Below are positions 1 to 5,434 of a stretch of 5,434 nucleotides of DNA, piece after piece. The stretch is from Acidimicrobiaceae bacterium (lineage in GTDB: Bacteria; Actinomycetota; Acidimicrobiia; Acidimicrobiales; Ilumatobacteraceae), in contig DMQJ01000291.1 in the NCBI GenBank assembly GCA_003455715.1, positions 3,481 to 8,914 on the forward strand, written 5' to 3'. The stretch's first letter is position 1; each line of letters begins with the position of its first letter. Position numbers and translations under genes: made by a program. The notes below the pieces were generated by a model. It ran no database searches and was not told where the DNA came from. It saw only the letters and a list, made by a program, of their open reading frames with translations.

Positions 1-354
<354 letters not shown>

Positions 355-394
355 GTTGCAGAGGCTCGGCCCCCTGCCGAGCTGAACACGGCTT

Positions 395-437
395 CTGGGG
401 CTGGTTCGTTGCGGATTCCGCATCGAACCAGCCCCAG
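395..437 (+). terminator. Long near-perfect hairpin, probable ilvC terminator
   Basis: A 14-bp perfect stem is formed by 395-408 (CTGGGGCTGGTTCG) and 424-437 (its exact reverse complement). Inside it, after a single T/T mismatch, lies a further 5-bp stem (TGCGG at 410-414, CCGCA at 418-422) closed by a 3-nt ATT loop. It begins 40 nt after the ilvC stop. No T-run follows, which is common for hairpin terminators in high-GC actinomycetes, so termination is inferred. The symmetry means it could also work on the opposite strand or be a mobile palindromic repeat. Confidence 0.75.
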
Positions 438-489
438 TTGCGCGTGAGGCGCCACGTTGCCGAGTGGCTGGACGGTGCGGCTCGAGGGC

Positions 490-495
490 TACCCT
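490..495 (+). promoter_or_regulatory. Candidate -10 element (TACCCT) for a leaderless acyltransferase mRNA
   Basis: TACCCT fits the TANNNT actinobacterial -10 pattern and ends 7 nt before the GTG at 503, so transcription would begin at or next to that codon. No convincing -35 is seen at 16-18 bp (best is TGGACG at 469-474, with only 15 bp of spacing). Bases 355-463 contain no TA dinucleotide, so no other TANNNT box lies between the ilvC stop and the first possible GTG at 464. Confidence 0.4.
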
Positions 496-502
496 CTCGG
501 CC

Positions 503-2953
503 GTGGGGGAGCGGGGGTTCGCGCACGTACCAGCGCTTGACGGGCTGCGGGCAGTGGCGGTCGCGGCCGTGCTCGCATTCCACTCGGGCTTCGGCTGGGC
601 GAGCGGTGGGTTCCTCGGAGTGTCACTGTTCTTCACCCTGTCGGGGTTTCTCATCACCTCGCTTCTGCTCGATGAACACACCCGGCGGGGGAGGGTGGCA
701 CTGGCGGCGTTCTTCGCCCGCCGGGCCCGGCGACTGCTTCCCGCTGCACTGCTCTGTGTGGCATTCGTCTTGGCGGTTGCCGTGTGGTGGGGGCCGGGTC
801 AGCGCGAGCAACTGCCCGGCGACGCGGTGTCGGCCTTGTTGGGGGTCGCCAACTGGCGCTTTCTCGCTGGTGAGGCGGCGTATCAAGACCTCTTCGTTGG
901 CGGCCCGAGCCCGCTGGCGCACTTCTGGTCGCTCTCGATCGAGCAGCAGTGTTACGTGGTGTTGCCGTTGGTGGTGGTGGCCGCGCTCCGAGGTGGGCGT
1001 CGCGTGGCGTTCGCGGTGCTGGTTGGGCTGCTCAGCCTGGCAGTGATCGCCACCTGGATCACCTCAGACCCCGACACCGTCTACCAGGGCACCCACACCA
1101 GAGCGGCCGAGCTACTGGCTGGTGCAGTAGTGGCCGTGTGGCTGGCCGGTCGCAGTTCGCGCCGCGTTCAGCGCGCGAATCACGTCGATGGCGGGAGCAG
1201 CGTGGTTCCCGAGTGGGTGGCGGGCGTCGGGCTGACGGTGTTCGTGGCCGCGGTGGTGGGCACCGGGTTGCGCACCGACTGGCTCTATCGGGGTGGGCTG
1301 GCGGGCGCAGGCGTGGTGTGGGCGGCGCTGATCGCCGGGCTGTTGGGAGGTGCCAGCCGCTTCGGCGTGACGAAGCTGCTGGGGCGGGCGCCACTGGTGT
1401 GGGTCGGCCGAGTCAGCTACGGCATCTACCTGTTCCACTGGCCGGTGTTCCTCCTCATCACCCCTGCTCGGCTCGGCACCGATGGCCCGGCGTTACATCT
1501 CGTCCGCTACGCAGTCACCGCCGTCCTGGTGGCGGCATCGTTCGTGATGGTGGAGGAGCCGATCCGTCGTCGAAGGGTCCTCACCGGCTGGCGCTTCGCC
1601 ACCCTGGCGCCCTTGGCCACCGCCCTGTTGGTGCTGATGGCTACCCTGGCGGTGCCAGCGCCCAACTACTCGCGTACCGAACAGCTTCTGGCGGCCGGCG
1701 ACGACGGCCCACTTGTGTTCGAAGCGCCGTCTACGCCAGGCGCGTCGAGCGCTCAGGTGACGTCCACCACGGCGCCACCACCCGTTGCGCTCGTGGTCGG
1801 TGGTGGCGATCGCCCGGTCGAGGAACTGGAGGCGGCCGGCTTCGAGGTGATCGAGGGTCCGCAGCCCGGCTGCGCGCTGGTGCCTGGCGTGGAGTTGCAG
1901 CTTCCCGACGGCCGCGAGGTGCCTGCCGGGGAGTGCATGCCAGCGGTGAGGGCGTGGCGCGACCTCCGCGACAAACAGTTCGATGTGGTGGTCATCGCAG
2001 TCGCCGATCTGGATGCTGCGGTCGTGCGCTTCGCGGGCGACGAGGGTTTTCCCGCCGATGAACCGGCCGAGCGGGCGCGGCGCGCGCAACGAGTGGAGGA
2101 TGGCATCCGGGCGGCAATCGCGAGCCTGGTGGAGTCGCAGACGCCGGTCGTTGTGCTCGATGGCTCCACAGACGGTGCCGCTGGCGAACGATTGCGCAAG
2201 GCGGCGGTGCGTCTCGGGGTCGATCTGCACCTCACCACGTCGGCGATCGACGCCGCGTCCACGGCCCGCGACCTCGTCGGCCGGTCATCCTCCGACACCC
2301 CGGTGGTGCTGGTGCTCGGCGACTCCACATCGCTCGATCTCGCCCAGGCGCTCCACGACGGTGCCGACGGACGGCTCCGCGTGGTGTGGGCGGGCGCGAA
2401 CGGGTGCCCCTTTGCCGCGGTGGAGGCGACGCGGCCGTCGTCTGACCGCGAGTGGACGGACGCGACATGTCCTGACCGGACGGAGGTGCTGCCGCCACTG
2501 CTCGCCACCCATGCGCCCGACCTCGTGCTGGTGGTGAGCGGCCCCACGGAACTCGGCGAGCATCGCTATCCGGGCAGTAGCGAGGCCGCTGTGGTGGGCG
2601 ACCAGGCGTCGGCCCGTGCGCAGGATGCAGCCCTCGCTCAACTCGTTGCGTTGGTGGGGCCGACGACACCGGTGGTGTTCGCTACTGCGCCACCGATCAC
2701 CGCTGGTGGATGGGCGAGCGACGAGATGGCCGACCCTGGGCGCCTCGCGGCGTGGAACGCCGCCATCGACCGCCTTGCGGCCGCTCCCGGCGACTCGGTG
2801 GTGACATGGCCCTACGCAACTGCGCTTGCCGACTACGAAGCTGCGCATGGCAACATCCGTCACGACGGGGTCCACCCCGACGTGGATGCCCTCACCGAGT
2901 TGGCGCGCACACGGTTGGTCGACGAGCTGCTTGCCCTGCTGCCCAACCGCTGA
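503..2953 (+). CDS. OafA/YrhL-type membrane O-acyltransferase with tandem C-terminal SGNH-like domains
   Basis: Predicted integral-membrane acyltransferase (acyltransferase-3 family) that moves an acyl group, usually acetyl, across the membrane onto an envelope glycan; the actual acceptor is unknown. With the start at 503 the protein has 816 aa. Residues ~10-385 form about ten membrane helices. VPALDGLRA opens the family signature, with R16 and H27 making the catalytic R-X10-H pair. GGFLGVSLFFTLSGFLIT (36-53), WSLSIEQQCY (142-151; the family usually has EEQFY) and GRVSYGIYLFHWP (302-314) follow. A Ser/Thr/Pro-rich linker (~410-427) leads outside the membrane. Residues ~428-597 look like a degenerate SGNH fold and ~600-816 like an intact one: GDS with nucleophile S608, NGCPF, C635/C656 and D788-G-V-H791 (catalytic Asp/His). 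Start choice: GTG 503 puts R-X10-H near the N terminus as in relatives and sits 7 nt after a TANNNT box. GTG 464 would add 13 unconvincing residues (829 aa) with GAGG 14 nt away. Fusion to SGNH is well known in this family; 816 aa is long for it. Confidence 0.9.
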   Translation: MGERGFAHVPALDGLRAVAVAAVLAFHSGFGWASGGFLGVSLFFTLSGFLITSLLLDEHTRRGRVALAAFFARRARRLLPAALLCVAFVLAVAVWWGPGQREQLPGDAVSALLGVANWRFLAGEAAYQDLFVGGPSPLAHFWSLSIEQQCYVVLPLVVVAALRGGRRVAFAVLVGLLSLAVIATWITSDPDTVYQGTHTRAAELLAGAVVAVWLAGRSSRRVQRANHVDGGSSVVPEWVAGVGLTVFVAAVVGTGLRTDWLYRGGLAGAGVVWAALIAGLLGGASRFGVTKLLGRAPLVWVGRVSYGIYLFHWPVFLLITPARLGTDGPALHLVRYAVTAVLVAASFVMVEEPIRRRRVLTGWRFATLAPLATALLVLMATLAVPAPNYSRTEQLLAAGDDGPLVFEAPSTPGASSAQVTSTTAPPPVALVVGGGDRPVEELEAAGFEVIEGPQPGCALVPGVELQLPDGREVPAGECMPAVRAWRDLRDKQFDVVVIAVADLDAAVVRFAGDEGFPADEPAERARRAQRVEDGIRAAIASLVESQTPVVVLDGSTDGAAGERLRKAAVRLGVDLHLTTSAIDAASTARDLVGRSSSDTPVVLVLGDSTSLDLAQALHDGADGRLRVVWAGANGCPFAAVEATRPSSDREWTDATCPDRTEVLPPLLATHAPDLVLVVSGPTELGEHRYPGSSEAAVVGDQASARAQDAALAQLVALVGPTTPVVFATAPPITAGGWASDEMADPGRLAAWNAAIDRLAAAPGDSVVTWPYATALADYEAAHGNIRHDGVHPDVDALTELARTRLVDELLALLPNR

Positions 2954-2975
2954 ATCCCGACTTGCCCGGTCGGAT
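2954..2975 (+). terminator. Weak hairpin directly after the acyltransferase stop
   Basis: CCGAC (2957-2961) pairs with GTCGG (2969-2973) around a 7-nt loop. Beyond a bulged C2956, A2954-T2955 can pair with A2974-T2975, and three T residues end at 2977. It starts at the base after the TGA. It may end the acyltransferase transcript, but it is short and overlaps the putative metY -35 element, so it may be chance. Confidence 0.3.
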
Positions 2976-2990
2976 TTCGGCGGCTAGGGT
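2962..2990 (+). promoter_or_regulatory. Probable metY promoter giving a leaderless transcript
   Basis: TTGCCC (2962-2967, four matches to TTGACA) is followed by exactly 17 bp and then TAGGGT (2985-2990, TANNNT). The ATG at 3000 lies 9 nt after the -10 box, so transcription would start at or within a few bases of the start codon. This fits the lack of a Shine-Dalgarno before metY. The whole gap between genes is only 46 bp, which leaves no room for a SAM or other riboswitch. Confidence 0.55.
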
Positions 2991-2996
2991 GCCGCC
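2979..2996. repeat. Perfect 6-bp inverted repeat centred on the metY -10 box
   Basis: GGCGGC (2979-2984) and GCCGCC (2991-2996) are exact reverse complements, and the six bases between them are precisely the TAGGGT -10 candidate. On DNA this could be an operator covering the -10. On RNA read through from upstream it would be a GC-only hairpin ending 3 nt before the ATG. It could also be part of an acyltransferase terminator. Confidence 0.5.
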
Positions 2997-2999
2997 CCT

Positions 3000-4325
3000 A
3001 TGAGCAACACCTGGGGTTTCGAGACGCGTCAGATCCACGTCGGGGGCGAGCCCGACACCGCCACGGGCGCCCGTGCCGTACCCATCTACCAGACCACCAG
3101 CTTCGAGTTCCGCGACGCTGCACACGCGCAGAACCTGTTCGCGCTGGCCGAGATCGGCAACATCTACACCCGCATCATGAACCCCACCCAGGGTGCGCTC
3201 GAGGCCCGCATCTCCAGCCTGGAGGGCGGCGTCACCACCGCCGTTGGCCTACCGGGCGCGCTCGTGGTGAGCAGCGGCCAGGCTGCCGAGACGCTGGCCA
3301 TCCTCACCCTTGCCGAGAATGGCGACCATGTCGTCGCCAGCCCTTCGTTGTACGGCGGCACCTACAACCTGTTCCACTACACCCTGCCGAAGATGGGTAT
3401 CGAGGTCACGTTCGTCGACGACCCGCACAACCTCGAGGAATGGGCCGCTGCCATCCGCCCGAACACCAAGGCGTTCTATGGCGAGGTGTTGGCCAACCCG
3501 CGCAATGACGTGTTCGACATCGAGGGTGTCAGCAAGGTGGCCCACGACAACGGCATCCCGCTCATCGTCGACAACACGGTGCCCACGCCCTACCTCATTC
3601 GTCCGTTCGAGTGGGGTGCCGACATCGTGGTGCACAGCCTCACCAAGTTCGCGGGCGGTCACGGCACCAGCATCGGTGGCGCCATCATCGATGGTGGCAC
3701 CTTCGACTTCGCCGCCAGCGGTCGATTCCCCAACTTCACGGAACCCGACCCCAGCTACCACGGCCTGCCCTACTTCCCGGCGCTGGGGCACGGTGCCTTC
3801 ATCATCAAGGCCCGCGTGCAGATGCTGCGCGACCTGGGCATGGCCATCTCGCCGTTCAACGCCTTCCTCATCCTGCAGGGTCTGGAGACGCTGAGCCTGC
3901 GGATGGAGCGTCACTGGGAGAACGCCGACAAGGTCGCCAAGTTCCTGGCCGCTCACCCGCAGGTGGAGGCTGTGTCGTACGCCGGTCTGGAGACCAGCCC
4001 GTGGCACGAGCGGGCCAAGAAGTACGGCGGTGGCAAGGGCTACGGCAGCGTCCTCGCATTCGACATCAAGGCTTCGGAAGGCAGCACGGCACGCGAGGCC
4101 GGGCAGAAGTTCGTGGAAGCGCTGCAACTGCACAGCCATGTCGCCAACATCGGCGACGTGCGCAGCCTGGTGATTCACCCGGCCAGCACCACGCACAGTC
4201 AGCTCACCGCCGAGGAACAGGAGAGCACCGGCGTGCGGCCGGGCTTGGTGCGTCTCAGCGTCGGCCTGGAGAGCATCGACGACATCCTCGCCGACCTCGA
4301 GTTGGGCTTCGCCGCCGCCAAGTAG
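3000..4325 (+). CDS. metY: O-acetylhomoserine sulfhydrylase (PLP enzyme)
   Basis: Cytoplasmic enzyme of the Cys/Met-metabolism PLP family (fold type I). It makes homocysteine from O-acetyl-L-homoserine and sulfide, the direct sulfhydrylation route to methionine. The 441 aa are full length for MetY. The N terminus has GFETRQIHVGG and PIYQTTSFEF. YTRIMNPT (56-63) carries the Tyr/Arg that reach the PLP phosphate of the neighbouring subunit. SSGQAAE (91-97) binds the phosphate. D191 in IVDNT pairs with the pyridine nitrogen, and K216 in HSLTKFAGGHG is the Schiff-base lysine. SLVIHPASTTH (389-399) and RLSVGLE (418-424) hold the usual substrate-binding segments. The long insertion after the lysine (about 231-262, GRFPNFTEPDPSYHG) is typical of MetY and separates it from MetB/MetC. 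A small insert, AVGLPGAL (81-88), precedes the phosphate loop. There is no Shine-Dalgarno; the ATG is favoured by the family N terminus and the leaderless promoter. metX is not adjacent. A few relatives use O-succinyl- or phosphohomoserine, so acceptor choice is inferred. Confidence 0.95.
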   Translation: MSNTWGFETRQIHVGGEPDTATGARAVPIYQTTSFEFRDAAHAQNLFALAEIGNIYTRIMNPTQGALEARISSLEGGVTTAVGLPGALVVSSGQAAETLAILTLAENGDHVVASPSLYGGTYNLFHYTLPKMGIEVTFVDDPHNLEEWAAAIRPNTKAFYGEVLANPRNDVFDIEGVSKVAHDNGIPLIVDNTVPTPYLIRPFEWGADIVVHSLTKFAGGHGTSIGGAIIDGGTFDFAASGRFPNFTEPDPSYHGLPYFPALGHGAFIIKARVQMLRDLGMAISPFNAFLILQGLETLSLRMERHWENADKVAKFLAAHPQVEAVSYAGLETSPWHERAKKYGGGKGYGSVLAFDIKASEGSTAREAGQKFVEALQLHSHVANIGDVRSLVIHPASTTHSQLTAEEQESTGVRPGLVRLSVGLESIDDILADLELGFAAAK

Positions 4326-4331
4326 GCGAGG

Positions 4332-5024
4332 TCAACTCTCGACGCGAGAGTCGCGGCGCAGCAGAGCGTTCAGTTCGCCGAGCGCCTTGGCGCTACCCAT
4401 TGCCACCAACACTTCGTCGGCGCGCAACGGCTCGTCGGCCTCGTGCCAACGGCGAATCTCGCCATCGCGCCGCAACCCCAGGATGTGCACGCCTTGGGCG
4501 GCCTGCATCAACCTGCGCAGGTCGAGGCCTTCAGCCTGCGAGTTGGCGCCCACCTCCACCTCCTCCACCCGCATGTCGGTGCCCGCAATGGGCACCACAC
4601 TGTGCACCTCGGCGTCGAGCGCGATGGCGGTGAGGTTGGTGCCCACGCTTTCGTACACGGGCACCACCTCGCTTGCTCCCGCCCGCAGGAGGCGGTTGCG
4701 CCACGACACGTCGGTGACCCGGGAGACGATGCGCAGGTCGGGCGCCATCGACCGCGCAGTGAGCGCGACGACGGCGTTGGATGGGTCGTCGAGGCTGGAG
4801 ATGAGGGCGGCAGCGCGAGCGACCCCTGCGTGACGCAGGACGGTGGCGTCGCGGGCGTCGCCAAGCAGGAAGACGGCGCCAAGCGCGAGCACAGCGTCTT
4901 CTCGGCTGGCGTCGGTGTCGATCACCTCGCACGCTGATCCGCCGCGCAGTGCGGCTTCGGCGGCTGCTCTGCCCACCCGGCCGAACCCGGCGACGATGAC
5001 ATGGTCCGACAGGTGCTCGCGCAT
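4332..5024 (-). other. Possible internal-start product: free RCK regulatory subunit (230 aa) of the potassium channel
   Basis: Initiation at Met114 would give a 230-residue soluble protein, MREHLSDHVIVAGFGRVG onward, made only of the RCK-N and RCK-C lobes, without pore or membrane helices. In archaeal MthK an internal Met at the same place (Met107, just before the RCK domain) yields free RCK subunits that join the four tethered ones to form the octameric gating ring. The position and the strong ribosome-binding site are seen here; expression is inferred by analogy. Not a separate gene: it is the same frame as the channel. Confidence 0.5.
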
Positions 5025-5363
5025 CTGCGCCCTCCTTCGGTTGCGAATCGCGGCCTTCACATCGCCGGTGACGATGAGCGCGGTGATGCTGGCTGCGGAG
5101 TACACGAACACGGTGAAGCCGGCAAGGATGACACCCATCGTCCAGGTACGACCCCACCGGCTGAGTTCGTCGATCTCGCCGTAGCCCACGGTGAACACGG
5201 TGATGACCGCCATGTAGGCCGCGTCGAACCATCCCCATCCATCGATGAGCACATAGCCCGGCGAGGCAACGGCCACGGCGGCCACGGCCGCCGCCAGCGG
5301 GCCGCGCACTCCCTGCCAGATGAGGCGCAACGGCCCGGCTGCGACGTGCCCGTCCAACTCCAT
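4332..5363 (-). CDS. Two-TM potassium channel with C-terminal RCK (TrkA-N/TrkA-C) domain, MthK/Kch-like
   Basis: Predicted tetrameric K+ channel of the inner membrane, gated by a cytoplasmic ligand-binding ring; 343 aa, full length. TM1 is at about 22-40. The pore helix and filter follow (~46-63), with TVGYG at 58-62, the canonical K+ signature. TM2 is at about 73-99, then a basic linker RNRRRAQ (107-113). The RCK Rossmann domain (~120-235) starts with HVIVAGFGRVG (GxGxxG at 126-131), has an acidic residue after strand 2 (VIDTD, D149) that suggests nucleotide binding, and continues GDARDATVLRHAG. RCK-C lies at ~255-335 (RVEEVEVG, DEVLVAMG). MthK calcium ligands cannot be assigned by eye. The ATG at 5363 has no Shine-Dalgarno; the only nearby TANNNT box (TACCCT, 5404-5399) would give a ~28-nt leader and has no clear -35. 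By contrast, a full Shine-Dalgarno sits before internal Met114. The gene is convergent with metY, 6 bp between stops, so it is an independent unit. Function as a K+ channel is secure; the ligand is unknown. Confidence 0.93.
   Translation of the reverse strand: MELDGHVAAGPLRLIWQGVRGPLAAAVAAVAVASPGYVLIDGWGWFDAAYMAVITVFTVGYGEIDELSRWGRTWTMGVILAGFTVFVYSAASITALIVTGDVKAAIRNRRRAQMREHLSDHVIVAGFGRVGRAAAEAALRGGSACEVIDTDASREDAVLALGAVFLLGDARDATVLRHAGVARAAALISSLDDPSNAVVALTARSMAPDLRIVSRVTDVSWRNRLLRAGASEVVPVYESVGTNLTAIALDAEVHSVVPIAGTDMRVEEVEVGANSQAEGLDLRRLMQAAQGVHILGLRRDGEIRRWHEADEPLRADEVLVAMGSAKALGELNALLRRDSRVES
4335..4351. terminator. Hairpin at the metY/potassium-channel convergent junction, possible bidirectional terminator
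   Basis: ACTCTCG (4335-4341) and CGAGAGT (4345-4351) form a perfect 7-bp stem with a 3-nt loop. It begins 10 nt after the metY stop and lies inside the last codons of the convergent channel gene, ending directly before that gene's stop. An alternative 5-bp stem, CGCGA (4343-4347) with TCGCG (4351-4355), overlaps it. No T-run follows in either direction, so the terminator role is tentative. Confidence 0.4.
5031..5037 (-). promoter_or_regulatory. Internal Shine-Dalgarno AAGGAGG inside the potassium-channel gene
   Basis: On the minus strand, AAGGAGG (5037 down to 5031) is fully complementary to the 16S rRNA anti-SD core. It is followed by a 6-nt spacer, GCGCAG, and an in-frame ATG at 5024-5022 (Met114). 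The site overlaps the codons CGA-AGG-AGG (Arg109-111), three Arg codons that high-GC actinomycetes usually avoid, so it is not what codon bias alone would give. The annotated starts in this window lack any comparable site. Confidence 0.6.
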
Positions 5364-5434
5364 CGCGGCGGGTATGGGGCGTGCCGGGGGGACCGCACAG
5401 GGTACGCCAGCCCGCCGACAGCGCCCGATAGCCC

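Noticed and set aside
1551..1557. GGAGGAG inside the acyltransferase as an internal ribosome-binding site
   Set aside because: No in-frame ATG or GTG follows at a suitable distance; it just encodes the conserved Glu-Glu-Pro.
1493..2547. Long minus-strand open frames opposite the acyltransferase
   Set aside because: Low-complexity His/Arg/Ala- or Ser/Thr-rich products with no recognisable motif; they arise from the codon bias of the gene on the other strand.
2954..2999. Possible SAM riboswitch before metY
   Set aside because: Only 46 bp separate the genes, too short for any SAM aptamer, and the space is filled by promoter-like boxes.
3249..4196. 315-codon minus-strand open frame opposite metY
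   Set aside because: No domain or start signal, and it lies fully antisense to a full-length MetY with all catalytic residues.
5399..5404. TACCCT on the minus strand as the potassium-channel promoter
   Set aside because: It fits TANNNT, but there is no recognisable -35 at 16-18 bp and no Shine-Dalgarno in the resulting leader; too weak to list as a feature.

Overview
The window looks like chromosomal DNA from a high-GC bacterium, most likely an actinomycete. It has strongly G/C-ending codons, -10 elements of the TANNNT type placed just upstream of start codons with no Shine-Dalgarno sequence, and tight gene packing. An acidimicrobial-type lineage is possible, but the sequence alone cannot prove it. 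No tRNA, rRNA, CRISPR array, insertion sequence or prophage gene is visible.

Layout, left to right. Bases 1-354 (+) are the 3' end of ilvC (class I ketol-acid reductoisomerase, branched-chain amino acid synthesis). A long, near-perfect hairpin (395-437) follows and probably terminates it. Bases 503-2953 (+) encode a membrane O-acyltransferase of the OafA/acyltransferase-3 family with a large extracytoplasmic C-terminal part. That part appears to hold two SGNH-hydrolase-like domains in tandem, the first degenerate and the second intact. Bases 3000-4325 (+) encode O-acetylhomoserine sulfhydrylase (MetY), preceded by a compact promoter that would give a leaderless mRNA. Convergent to it, with only 6 bp between stop codons, bases 5363-4332 (-) encode a two-transmembrane potassium channel with a TVGYG filter and a cytoplasmic RCK (TrkA-N/TrkA-C) regulatory module. 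The last 71 bases are the upstream region of that gene.

How they fit together: ilvC and metY are amino-acid biosynthesis genes, whereas the acyltransferase (cell-envelope modification) and the potassium channel (ion homeostasis) are functionally unrelated neighbours. Each gene seems to be its own transcription unit, so this is not an obvious operon.

The two most interesting observations are as follows. (1) A full Shine-Dalgarno (AAGGAGG, 6-nt spacer) lies inside the potassium-channel gene, directly before Met114 at the membrane/RCK boundary. This is where MthK has the internal start that makes free RCK subunits. (2) The acyltransferase carries a second, catalytically dead SGNH-like domain whose cysteine spacing exactly matches that of the intact copy.
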